Positions 42,842 through 51,387 of a DNA stretch of 64,000 nt are shown here, piece after piece. Each line of letters starts with the position of its first letter. Positions within the stretch are counted from its first letter, which is position 1. The DNA is from Fulvivirga lutea. Lineage in GTDB: Bacteria > Bacteroidota > Bacteroidia > Cytophagales > Cyclobacteriaceae. The notes below the pieces were generated by a model that did no database searches, was not told the DNA's origin, and saw nothing but the letters and a program-made list of their open reading frames with translations. The stretch covers positions 606,501 through 670,500 of the forward strand of contig NZ_CP070608.1 of assembly GCF_017068455.1 (NCBI RefSeq). Direction: 5' to 3'. A program made the position numbers and the translations under genes.

Positions 42842-42850
42842 GCCGGTCTT
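42822..42850 (-). terminator. Intrinsic terminator
   Basis: On the minus strand AAGACCGGC (42850-42842) pairs with GCTGGTCTT (42836-42828), one mismatch, followed by a T-run to 42823. It ends the gene at 42869-43459. Part of it overlaps the 3' end of the convergent App1-type gene. Confidence 0.8.
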
Positions 42851-42868
42851 CCCTCATTTGTTTTTTTA

Positions 42869-43459
42869 CTAGAAGTTGAAGATCTCTTTTTTATCTCCCA
42901 AAATAACCTCTACATATCCATTGGTAGTTATCTGCATTAAATTGTATAACTGGGCAAAATTATTGGTAAATGATTCTTTGCCCTGATAAAGTAAGTGCGA
43001 TTCATTGTCATATATCTTCACTTGAGCCACATGCTGCCCTTCACCTGCAATAGAAAGTTTGTACAGTTTGTTGCTTATGCCTTTTAACTCATCAAACCTT
43101 ACAAAGTGAGCATTTTCTTTTTTCAAATCATTGTGAGCAACATCAAACTCCATTGTGCCCGACTCATCTAAAACAACAAATTTGTAATCTCCTTCCGGCA
43201 AATTTTCGAAGTTATACGGACGGGTAAATCCCTTCAGTCCATTGATCTTTTCAGTGAATAAAACTTCACCCCTTTTACCAACTATCTTCACATTTACATC
43301 TCGCTCATCATCTGCCAGATAAAATAATTTAAATACCTGATCATTCTTAACTACCTCAATTTTTGAGGAGCGTGTTGTCTTCTTTTCGCCAGTACCGGCA
43401 AATGTTGTAATACTCAAAACTATCAAGAGTACTAACATTTCAATTTTTGCTGCTTTCAT
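42869..43459 (-). CDS. Secreted protein of unknown function
   Basis: 196 residues from ATG 43459 (MKAAKIEMLVLLIVLSITTFAG), which gives a good signal peptide. An upstream ATG (43507) would add 16 lysine- and asparagine-rich residues. The mature part has two repeats of a beta-sandwich-like pattern: FKLFYLADDERDVNVKIVG and YKLSIAGEGQHVAQVKIYD, each followed by a LLYQG or VLFTE turn. It may be a small surface or periplasmic Ig-like protein. No family assigned. Confidence 0.72.
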   Translation of the reverse strand: MKAAKIEMLVLLIVLSITTFAGTGEKKTTRSSKIEVVKNDQVFKLFYLADDERDVNVKIVGKRGEVLFTEKINGLKGFTRPYNFENLPEGDYKFVVLDESGTMEFDVAHNDLKKENAHFVRFDELKGISNKLYKLSIAGEGQHVAQVKIYDNESHLLYQGKESFTNNFAQLYNLMQITTNGYVEVILGDKKEIFNF

Positions 43460-43776
43460 GTTGTTATTGGTTTTATCTTTTTTGTTCAACACAAATTTCA
43501 GCAGCATTTCGAGTAAACCGGTTAAGCCAAAATCAAAGCATTATTAATTGATTAAGTAGAAAGAAGGACGTTTTTAAGAAGGTTGTTAAGGAATTATAAA
43601 GTTTCCCCATTTTTTCATTCAGAATAAAATTTGGAAATAGTATGTCTGTAGAATCTAAATTGAATGTTAATAATCAGTAAAAAGTATCAAGAATCTATCA
43701 GCCCTAAAATGTTGAAATTCTATGCTTTGTTAAGCGAGTGTGAATCAATAAAATGATGTTAATTGGCTATTAAGCT
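43460..43776. other. 317-base intergenic region
   Basis: Between the secreted protein start (43459) and the end of scpA. AT-rich and without an ORF, tRNA or strong hairpin that I can see. It must hold the promoter of the secreted-protein gene, but no convincing TAnnTTTG box on the minus strand was found. Confidence 0.6.
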
Positions 43777-44529
43777 TTAGGCCTTTTCTTCGACCTCGTC
43801 CAGCTTCTCCACCCAGAAATTATTGAACCCTTCACCTATGATCAGGGTAACCATATTCAATTGAAGCAATTCGAGAATGGCAAGAAAATTAAATATCACA
43901 GCTATTTTATTGGCATCCTGCTCAATGATCTCACCGAAAGAAATTTTATTTCTATTGGCCAGGTTATCCATAATAAAATCTCTTTGCCCACTGATGGTGT
44001 ATGGATATTGTATCACCTCATGGCGCGGTTTGTTTTTTTCCACTTCATACCGCTCCATTACGTTCTGGAAGACTTTCAGAAGTTTGTACAGGTCTAAATC
44101 CTGCATTTCCGACTCTACGTTCACAGACTCTGAAAGTGAGCGCAGCTCTTTCGCTAGATTGCCTCGCTTTTCTTTATCAATTTGCCCCGCTTCCATCTCT
44201 TTGAGCTCTTCAAGTACTGATTTATACTTCTTGTACTCTAACAGGTGCTTCACCAGCTCTTCTCGAGGGTCTATTTCATTGCCTTCCTCATCGAGTTGAG
44301 GTCTTGGTAACAACATTTTAGACTTTATGCGCATAAGTGTAGCAGCAACCAAAATAAACTCACTTGCCACTTCAATATTCAACTGCTCCAAATTGTGCAG
44401 ATAGTCCAAAAAGTCATTAGTAATCTTAGAAATAGGAATATCATTAATATCCAGCTCATCCCTTTCGATAAAGAAAAGGAGCAGGTCAAATGGACCTTCA
44501 AAAAGAGGAAGCTTAATTTCGAAACTCAC
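43777..44529 (-). CDS. scpA: Segregation and condensation protein A
   Basis: 250 residues. Starts with the family motif FEIKLPLFEGPFDLLLFFI, then DINDIPISKITNDFLDYL and a middle LRIKSKMLLPRP. The C-terminal winged-helix part ends with FLAILELLQLNMVTLI. ScpA is the kleisin that links SMC heads with ScpB. No scpB lies in the window. A lone CAAAGATA box (44555-44562, TATCTTTG on the minus strand) lies just upstream. Confidence 0.92.
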   Translation of the reverse strand: MSFEIKLPLFEGPFDLLLFFIERDELDINDIPISKITNDFLDYLHNLEQLNIEVASEFILVAATLMRIKSKMLLPRPQLDEEGNEIDPREELVKHLLEYKKYKSVLEELKEMEAGQIDKEKRGNLAKELRSLSESVNVESEMQDLDLYKLLKVFQNVMERYEVEKNKPRHEVIQYPYTISGQRDFIMDNLANRNKISFGEIIEQDANKIAVIFNFLAILELLQLNMVTLIIGEGFNNFWVEKLDEVEEKA

Positions 44530-44584
44530 CGGATTTGTTTAATGATTAAGATTTCAAAGATATTACTATCCCATTAAATTACGA

Positions 44585-44612
44585 TTGCGTTGAACAAAAA
44601 AGTGTATTTTTG
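44585..44612 (+). promoter_or_regulatory. Putative promoter of dxs
   Basis: TTG (44585-44587), 17 bases, TATTTTTG (44605-44612), matching the phylum's -33 and -7 boxes. The dxs start codon is 82 bases downstream, so the leader is of moderate length. Confidence 0.5.
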
Positions 44613-44694
44613 CCATTTAATTAGCAATTGCATAAAGAAAATAAAACAGTTACCTTACCTTCTTGTTTAAGGATATACACCAATTAAAGTTAAA

Positions 44695-46617
44695 ATGCTT
44701 ATCGAACCAGGAGAGCTTCTAGCCAAAATTAACAGTCCGGATGATCTGAAAAAATTAGATCAAACACAGCTTGTACAATTATGCGATGAGCTAAGACACT
44801 TTATTATTGATAATGTTTCAGTTTATGGTGGCCATTTTGGCGCGAGTTTAGGCGTGGTTGAGTTAACCGTTGCACTACACTATGTTTTCAATACTCCAAA
44901 AGATCAATTGGTTTGGGATGTAGGTCATCAAGCTTATGGTCATAAAATACTAACCGGCCGAAGAGACATCTTTCATACCAATAGAGTGTATAAAGGCATG
45001 TCTGGGTTTCCGAAAAGAAAAGAAAGCGAGTATGATACTTTTGGTGTAGGTCATTCTTCCACTTCTATTTCTGCTGCAGTAGGTATGGCAGTAGCCTCTA
45101 AATACAAAGGTGATGACGAACAACAGCATGTAGCCATTATTGGTGATGGCGCTATGACTGGTGGGCTGGCATTTGAAGGAATGAACCATGCGGGTGTATC
45201 TAATAGCAACATTCTTATTATTCTGAATGACAACTGCATGTCCATTGACCCAAATGTGGGTGCACTAAAGGACTATCTTACAGACATTACAACATCCCAC
45301 ACATATAATAAGGTTAAAGATGAGGTTTGGAACCTGTTAGGTAAGATTAGTAAGTTTGGTCCAAGCGCTAGAGACGTTGTGGCTAAAGTTGAAAATGGAA
45401 TAAAATCGGCACTATTAAGCCAAAGCAACCTATTTGAATCACTTAATCTGAGATACTTCGGTCCGGTAGATGGCCATGACATCAACCACCTAGTTAGTGT
45501 TCTTGACGATTTAAAAGATATTAAAGGCCCTAAAATCCTACATTGTGTAACAACAAAAGGAAAAGGTTATGGCCCTGCTGAAAAAGGAAATAAAACAACC
45601 TGGCACGCACCGGGTAAGTTCGATAAAGTAACAGGAGAAATTCGAAAGAAAGTACACGAAACTCCTCAGCCTCCTAAATACCAAGACGTTTTCGGGCATA
45701 CGCTTGTTGAGTTAGCTGAGAAAAACGATAAGATAACGGGAATTACTCCGGCCATGCCATCAGGCTCTTCCATGAATATCATGATGGAAGCCATGCCAGA
45801 CAGAGCTTTTGATGTGGGTATTGCCGAACAGCATGCCGTTACATTCTCGGCCGGACAAGCCACCCAAGGACTTATTCCATTCTGCAACATTTATAGCACA
45901 TTTATGCAGCGTGCGTTCGATCAGGTAATACATGATGTGTGTATTCAGGATTTGCCGGTTGTTTTCTGCTTAGACAGAGCAGGTTTTGCCGGTGCTGATG
46001 GACCAACACACCACGGTGCGTATGACATTGCCTATATGCGTTGCATTCCTAACATGATCGTATCAGCTCCCATGAATGAAGCGGAACTGAGAAATCTAAT
46101 GTATACGGCTCAGCTACCAAGGGAAGGAAAAGCCTTTACTATCAGATACCCAAGAGGACAAGGAGTAATGCCGGAGTGGAAAACTCCAATGGAAGAAATT
46201 GAAATTGGTACAGGTAGAAAAATTAAAGATGGTGAAGATGTAGCTATACTCACCATTGGTCATATCGGAAATTATGCCGTTGAAGCTTGCGAGAAGTTAG
46301 AGAAGGAAGGACTGAATCCTGCGCATTACGATATGCGATTTGTAAAACCTTTAGATGAGAAAATGCTTCACGAAGTATTTAAAAAATACAAGAAAGTAGT
46401 TACTGTAGAAGATGGTTGTCTGATGGGTGGTTTCGGAAGTGCTATCATAGAATTTATGGCAGAGAACAACTATTCAGCTCAGGTTAAACGTTTAGGTATT
46501 CCAGATGCCATTATTGAACATGGGGAGCAAATTGAACTTCAAAAAGAGTGTGGGTTTGATCCTGATGGTATTGCAGAGGCTGTAATTTCAATGACAGAAG
46601 GCGTTTTAACCAAGTAA
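44695..46617 (+). CDS. dxs: 1-deoxy-D-xylulose-5-phosphate synthase
   Basis: 640 residues. Thiamine diphosphate enzyme that opens the MEP isoprenoid pathway. Signatures: DVGHQAYGHKILTGR, GDGAMTGGLAFEGMN (ThDP motif GDG...), the NDNCMSIDPNVG loop and the transketolase C-terminal part with DRAGFAGADGPTHHG and RYPRGQG. Length is usual. The hydrolase gene follows after 3 bases. Confidence 0.96.
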   Translation: MLIEPGELLAKINSPDDLKKLDQTQLVQLCDELRHFIIDNVSVYGGHFGASLGVVELTVALHYVFNTPKDQLVWDVGHQAYGHKILTGRRDIFHTNRVYKGMSGFPKRKESEYDTFGVGHSSTSISAAVGMAVASKYKGDDEQQHVAIIGDGAMTGGLAFEGMNHAGVSNSNILIILNDNCMSIDPNVGALKDYLTDITTSHTYNKVKDEVWNLLGKISKFGPSARDVVAKVENGIKSALLSQSNLFESLNLRYFGPVDGHDINHLVSVLDDLKDIKGPKILHCVTTKGKGYGPAEKGNKTTWHAPGKFDKVTGEIRKKVHETPQPPKYQDVFGHTLVELAEKNDKITGITPAMPSGSSMNIMMEAMPDRAFDVGIAEQHAVTFSAGQATQGLIPFCNIYSTFMQRAFDQVIHDVCIQDLPVVFCLDRAGFAGADGPTHHGAYDIAYMRCIPNMIVSAPMNEAELRNLMYTAQLPREGKAFTIRYPRGQGVMPEWKTPMEEIEIGTGRKIKDGEDVAILTIGHIGNYAVEACEKLEKEGLNPAHYDMRFVKPLDEKMLHEVFKKYKKVVTVEDGCLMGGFGSAIIEFMAENNYSAQVKRLGIPDAIIEHGEQIELQKECGFDPDGIAEAVISMTEGVLTK

Positions 46618-46620
46618 TTT

Positions 46621-47460
46621 ATGAGTATCCACTCTGAGATAATTGGAGAGGGAGACCCTATTGTTTTAATTCATGGATTTTGTGAAACCTCTTCTGTGTG
46701 GAGGCCACTCACTAATAAATTGGCGCTGAGCTATCAAGTAATTACACTCGACCTTCCTGGTTTTGGGAAAAGCCCCCTCCCATCAAGCTCTTTTAGCATT
46801 ATGGATATTGCTGAAATGGTGCACGGTATTTTAGAAGATAATAATCTTTTACAAAGTGCAGTAATCGGGCATTCTTTAGGCGGCTATGTAGCACTTGCTT
46901 TGGCCGAGCGCCATGCGGAGGATTTCAAAGGCTTCGGGTTGTTTCATAGTACGTCTTTTGCAGATGATGACGAAAAGAAACGGTCAAGAAACAAAACCAT
47001 TGATTTTGTTAAAAAACGCGGTGTAGAGGTATTTGCTGATTCTTTTGTGCAGCAGCTTTTTTATGTTAAAAACAGATCTCGATTAGAAACTGAAATAAGA
47101 CAAGTCACAAAAATTGCAGGTGAAACTTCGGAGACTTCACTAATCAGTTATATGGAAGCCATGCGTGACCGACCGGATAGATCTAATGTTTTGGAATCAT
47201 TAACTCTGCCCACATTGTTTATTGCAGGAGATCAGGACGGTTCAGTGCCAATTGAAAAATCAAGAGCACACTATGAGCTAATGCAAAATGCAACTATCAA
47301 AGAATTAAAAGATGTAGCTCACATGGGCATGTTCGAGGCAACACAAGAGTGTTTTGTAGCCATATCAGAGTTTCTTTCAAATGTTTATCCTTCTAATAAC
47401 TCCTACGATACAGGAATGCTCCCAGATAGGGACTTAAAGAAGAATTTGGGCTGTGGGTAA
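46621..47460 (+). CDS. Alpha/beta hydrolase
   Basis: 279 residues. Oxyanion HGFC at about 18-21, nucleophile Ser in GHSLGGYVALALAERH, acid Asp in IAGDQDGSVP and His in DVAHMGMFEA. The fold is MhpC/BioH-like. Separated from dxs by 3 bases and likely on its transcript; no isoprenoid function follows from that alone. The substrate is unknown. Confidence 0.9.
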   Translation: MSIHSEIIGEGDPIVLIHGFCETSSVWRPLTNKLALSYQVITLDLPGFGKSPLPSSSFSIMDIAEMVHGILEDNNLLQSAVIGHSLGGYVALALAERHAEDFKGFGLFHSTSFADDDEKKRSRNKTIDFVKKRGVEVFADSFVQQLFYVKNRSRLETEIRQVTKIAGETSETSLISYMEAMRDRPDRSNVLESLTLPTLFIAGDQDGSVPIEKSRAHYELMQNATIKELKDVAHMGMFEATQECFVAISEFLSNVYPSNNSYDTGMLPDRDLKKNLGCG

Positions 47461-47516
47461 AAATGTTTAATAATATATTCTTAGCATTGACCTAATTTTT
47501 ATTTGGGTTTGTATTC

Positions 47517-48914
47517 ATGCTTTTTTCATCTGCAATATTCCTTTTTTGCTTTTTACCCATCTGCCTTTTTCTAATTTGGGTTACAAATAAAAACTATCAT
47601 AACTACATTTTATTGGTAGCAAGTCTGCTATTCTATTCTTGGGGTGAGCCTATTATGATACTAATTATGATTAGCTCAATATTTATCAACTATTGGATTG
47701 GCCTTAAGTTAATGGCTTATAACCGAAAAATAGCCCTGATTGCCGCCCTAATATTTAATCTAGGATTATTAATTACATTCAAATATCTAAACTTTATTGC
47801 TGAAAACATCAATCATGTTTCAGGGTTCGAGTTGTTGAGTTTGCCACAAATATTGCTACCTATTGGAATTTCTTTTTTCACTTTTCAGGCTCTTTCCTAT
47901 ATTATCGATGTCTATAGAAATCAAGTAAACCCACAGAAAAGCATTCTTGATCTGGCTCTGTATATTTCATTATTTCCGCAGCTAATTGCTGGTCCCATAG
48001 TACGATACCACGACATTAATGATCAGTTGAAGCAAAGAAGCCTTACACTGAAAAAATTTGAAAGTGGTGTTCAGCGATTTATTATTGGTTTTGTGAAAAA
48101 ATTACTGATAGCTGATAATATGGCCTATATCGCAGATACTATTTTTAATTATAATGATTCAGAATTGGATACACCCTTGGCCTGGATTGGCATTATTGCG
48201 TACACATTCCAGATTTATTTTGATTTTTCTGGTTATTCAGATATGGCCATTGGTTTGGGACGTATGTTTGGATTTGAGTTTCTTGAAAACTTCAATTATC
48301 CATATATAGCAAAATCAGTGAAAGAATTTTGGAGAAGATGGCATATCTCACTCTCCACCTGGTTTAGAGACTATCTATATATACCACTAGGCGGTAATCG
48401 AAAAGGTTCAACTCGAACAATTGTAAACCTGATAATTGTTTTTTTATTAACTGGGTTATGGCATGGGGCCAAATGGAATTTTATTATTTGGGGCGTATAT
48501 CATGGTTTCTTTTTAGTGATCGAAAGAATTATAAAGCCAAAAAATACACCGAAAATATTGTCCCATTTCTACTTGTTAATGGTTGTTATTGTAGGTTGGG
48601 TCTTTTTTAGAGCAGAAAACTTGGCACATGCCATAGCTTACCTTGAAAAGATGTTTGTTCCATCAACAAGTCTGGACTTTCCAAATAATGTTAAGTACCT
48701 AATCAACAAAGAAGTTGTAATCATTTCATCCCTTGCAGTTATCTTATCAACTCCTGTTAAAAATATGTTGGTTAATATGATTCAAATGAAAGCTGGAAAG
48801 TGGGGTTCTGTCTTGAAAACATCATATTACAGTCTTCTAATTGCTTTATTTCTCATTAGCATTTCCTATATGGTTGCAGATACTTACAGCCCGTTTATAT
48901 ACTTTAGATTCTAA
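47517..48914 (+). CDS. MBOAT-family O-acyltransferase (AlgI-like)
   Basis: 465 residues with about 10-12 membrane helices. MBOAT signature: EFWRRWHISLSTWFRDYLYIPLGG and TGLWHGAKWNFIIWGVYHG, where His of WHGA is the family's catalytic His. It would move acetyl groups across the inner membrane for O-acetylation of an exported polymer. Its stop and the next gene's start overlap by one base (TAATG), as for AlgI with its SGNH partner. Confidence 0.92.
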   Translation: MLFSSAIFLFCFLPICLFLIWVTNKNYHNYILLVASLLFYSWGEPIMILIMISSIFINYWIGLKLMAYNRKIALIAALIFNLGLLITFKYLNFIAENINHVSGFELLSLPQILLPIGISFFTFQALSYIIDVYRNQVNPQKSILDLALYISLFPQLIAGPIVRYHDINDQLKQRSLTLKKFESGVQRFIIGFVKKLLIADNMAYIADTIFNYNDSELDTPLAWIGIIAYTFQIYFDFSGYSDMAIGLGRMFGFEFLENFNYPYIAKSVKEFWRRWHISLSTWFRDYLYIPLGGNRKGSTRTIVNLIIVFLLTGLWHGAKWNFIIWGVYHGFFLVIERIIKPKNTPKILSHFYLLMVVIVGWVFFRAENLAHAIAYLEKMFVPSTSLDFPNNVKYLINKEVVIISSLAVILSTPVKNMLVNMIQMKAGKWGSVLKTSYYSLLIALFLISISYMVADTYSPFIYFRF

Positions 48915-50053
48915 TGTTAAAATTTAGGCAATACATATTTCCTTTCATTTTTCTACTGATAGTATTTCTACCGTTGCTAGATACCATTTTCAATGTTCTT
49001 CCAGAAAATAAAAATATTGAAAACCGTACTTTAGCCACAATATCCCTCGATTCTACTGATTTTTCAGAAATACCTGTTGAATTACAGGAGTACTTCAAGG
49101 ATAATTTTCATGGTAGAAGTCTTTTTTTTGACATGAACATGAAAATAAAAAGAAGTTTAAGTTCAAAACCATTTAAAGACAATAGTCTTGTAATAGGAAA
49201 GAACGGCTGGTATTTTTCCAATTTTCAACACGTTATTGATGATTACAGAGCAGTAAGACCTTTTACTGAATCTGAAGTTTATGAAATTCGAAGATCATTA
49301 GAGAAGTGTAAAGAAGATTTAGCAGACTTAGGAATAAAATACTACTTATTGATTGTTCCTAATAAGCACACTATCTACTCTGATCAACTTCCAGACTATA
49401 TTAATAAAATTGGTACTAAATCACGGTTAGAGCAACTTTTGCCTTCATTGCGAGAAGCCAATATACCGATAGTAGACATAAGAGATGTGATGCTTGAATC
49501 AAAAGACTCAACCCTATATTTCAAAACAGATTCTCACTGGAATTTGAATGGCTCATTTATTGGTTATCAAGAGCTTTTTAATAAAATTCATTCAGATTTT
49601 CCCGAAATTAAACCTTTTCAGAAGTCTGACTTTCACTTACGAGAGTATGAGAAAATAGGAGGCGATATTGTTTCAATGATGGGCATGGAAAATGAAATTA
49701 AAGATACATTTATTGAATACAGCCCCAAAAATGGGTACTTGTATAAAGAAGCTAATACTGGCGATTACGAAATGCCTAATCCTAAAATATTCCACCCGGA
49801 ATTAACTGTTTCTGCATTTGAGGGAGGCAATACTAACCTAAAAGCAGTTGTTTTTAAGGATTCTTATGCGGGTTATATGCAACAATTCTTAAATCAACAC
49901 TTTCAAAGGACAGTGTATATCTGGGGTCATAATTATCAGCTTAATAAAGAAATTGTTGAAAAAGAATCTCCCGATATGGTAATTCAAATTATAGTTGAAA
50001 GGTATTTGTACACATTACTTGAAGCAAGTGAAGTAAATACTGAGGCCAACTAA
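48914..50053 (+). CDS. AlgJ/AlgX-like SGNH-fold O-acetyltransferase partner
   Basis: 379 residues. One TM helix (about 9-27, IFPFIFLLIVFLPLLDTIF) anchors a periplasmic domain with FKTDSHWNLNGS (His and Asp of the SGNH/AlgX type) and a later FKDSYAGYMQQF segment likely to hold the Ser. Together with the preceding MBOAT gene it forms a two-gene polymer-acetylation unit. No polymer synthase, glycosyltransferase or exporter lies nearby, so the acceptor is unknown. Confidence 0.87.
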   Translation: MLKFRQYIFPFIFLLIVFLPLLDTIFNVLPENKNIENRTLATISLDSTDFSEIPVELQEYFKDNFHGRSLFFDMNMKIKRSLSSKPFKDNSLVIGKNGWYFSNFQHVIDDYRAVRPFTESEVYEIRRSLEKCKEDLADLGIKYYLLIVPNKHTIYSDQLPDYINKIGTKSRLEQLLPSLREANIPIVDIRDVMLESKDSTLYFKTDSHWNLNGSFIGYQELFNKIHSDFPEIKPFQKSDFHLREYEKIGGDIVSMMGMENEIKDTFIEYSPKNGYLYKEANTGDYEMPNPKIFHPELTVSAFEGGNTNLKAVVFKDSYAGYMQQFLNQHFQRTVYIWGHNYQLNKEIVEKESPDMVIQIIVERYLYTLLEASEVNTEAN

Positions 50054-50117
50054 TTCAACACAACTTGTTAACCGTTATTCTAAAAGTGAATAAATTTCCT
50101 AAAGCCGTAGCTTGAAA

Positions 50118-50954
50118 TTAGATTCTGCCCTCACTCACATTCATGCTTATCACTGGAAAATCTGACTGAAAAACTAAGGTTTCGGTTACTCCCATTAGAT
50201 AATGTGCTTTGTAGGCTTTTCTATGATTAATCAAAACTGCCATGTCTGCATTGGTTTTTTTGCAATAACTCAGTATGCCTTTGGCTACATCGTGATCATT
50301 TCTAACATGAATTTCTTTATTTGAATCAATCTCTTTCAAAAACTTACTAATTACCGTATCAATCTCCTCTGAAGTTTTAAAATTGTGTGGTGTATTGATA
50401 TATAACATATCTAATTCCGCCCCCAGCGCATTTGAAATAGCTTCCATCTTTTTAAAAGGTATTTCTGCTTCCTTATCAAAATTTGAAGCAAAAACTATTC
50501 TGTTTAAGTCCTCGAGCTTAAATGAATCTTTTACAGCAACAACCGGAATTTTTGTGCTCCGCATGATACGTTGTGTATTGCTACCTATAAAAAGGTCTGC
50601 CTTATGTGAAGTGCCATGTGAACCCACCACAATCAAATCCACTTCATTCTTAGAAAGGTAATGATTGATTTCTTCAATAGGGTTACCAAATCCAAGGGTT
50701 TTAGCAACTTTGATAGTATCAAATATTTTATCTGATACCAACTTTTCCATTGAAAGCCTGGCTGACTCAACTTTATGAGAAGATTCAGGGTATTTCTCTT
50801 TCATTTCATCAGTCATTTTATTCCAATCTGAGGGAGTATAAACAACATGAATGAAGTGAAGTTCAGCGCCTGATTTTTTTGCTAACGAAAGTGCAACCTT
50901 GGCTGCATTATTCGCATTAGATGAAAAGTCGGTAGGTACCAAAATGCGTTTCAT
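50118..50954 (-). CDS. Tandem universal stress protein
   Basis: 278 residues holding two Usp domains (about 1-145 and 150-278). The first has the ATP-binding motif GSHG-(9)-GS (VGSHGTSHKADLFIGS), the second lacks it (VLINHRKAYKAHYLMGVT), so probably one site is active. Small soluble proteins of this type respond to starvation and oxidative stress in other bacteria. Confidence 0.88.
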   Translation of the reverse strand: MKRILVPTDFSSNANNAAKVALSLAKKSGAELHFIHVVYTPSDWNKMTDEMKEKYPESSHKVESARLSMEKLVSDKIFDTIKVAKTLGFGNPIEEINHYLSKNEVDLIVVGSHGTSHKADLFIGSNTQRIMRSTKIPVVAVKDSFKLEDLNRIVFASNFDKEAEIPFKKMEAISNALGAELDMLYINTPHNFKTSEEIDTVISKFLKEIDSNKEIHVRNDHDVAKGILSYCKKTNADMAVLINHRKAYKAHYLMGVTETLVFQSDFPVISMNVSEGRI

Positions 50955-51100
50955 GGCTTTTTTCTTTTGATGATAACCGAAGTTCCCATTTTTAATTACG
51001 TATTAATATGAGAACTGTCAGTAGATGAAATGATTGAAATCAATGCCATCTTAGTTGACTAAAATCACTTATATCGCTGATACCTTTTCCTATTAAAATT

Positions 51101-51131
51101 TTGTTAATGACGGCATTAGATTCTATCTTCG
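51101..51131 (+). promoter_or_regulatory. Putative promoter of feoAB
   Basis: TTG (51101-51103), 20 bases, TATCTTCG (51124-51131); the -7 box has one change from TAnnTTTG. Start codon of feoA is 31 bases further. No Fur box is seen by eye. Confidence 0.4.
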
Positions 51132-51161
51132 CATTGTTTATAATTAATCTAAATAAAAGCG

Positions 51162-51386
51162 GTGAACATACGAAGTGTAGCGGATTTAGGCCCCGGAGAA
51201 AGCGCAATAATTAGCGGATTTATGGACGATGCCTTGTCTCTCAAGCTTTTGGAAATGGGCTGCCTTCCTGGCCAGCCAATTAAGTTCAATTTTGCTGCTC
51301 CCTTAGGTGATCCAATTTGTGTTAGCGTTTCTGGTTACGATCTTTCTTTAAGACTAGACGAAGCAATTACCATTTCAATTCAGTAA
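51162..51386 (+). CDS. feoA: Ferrous iron transport protein FeoA
   Basis: 74-residue SH3-like protein. Motifs ADLGPGESAIISGFMDD, LLEMGCLPGQPIKFNFAAPLGDPICVSVSG. Start is GTG 51162 (MNIRSVADLG). It ends 1 base before feoB begins, so both are one unit. Regulates or assists FeoB in Fe(II) uptake. Confidence 0.92.
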   Translation: MNIRSVADLGPGESAIISGFMDDALSLKLLEMGCLPGQPIKFNFAAPLGDPICVSVSGYDLSLRLDEAITISIQ

Positions 51387-51387
51387 T

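Noticed and set aside
43877-44299. 140-codon plus-strand frame inside scpA
   Set aside because: Serine-rich antisense shadow of a clear scpA gene with no independent support.
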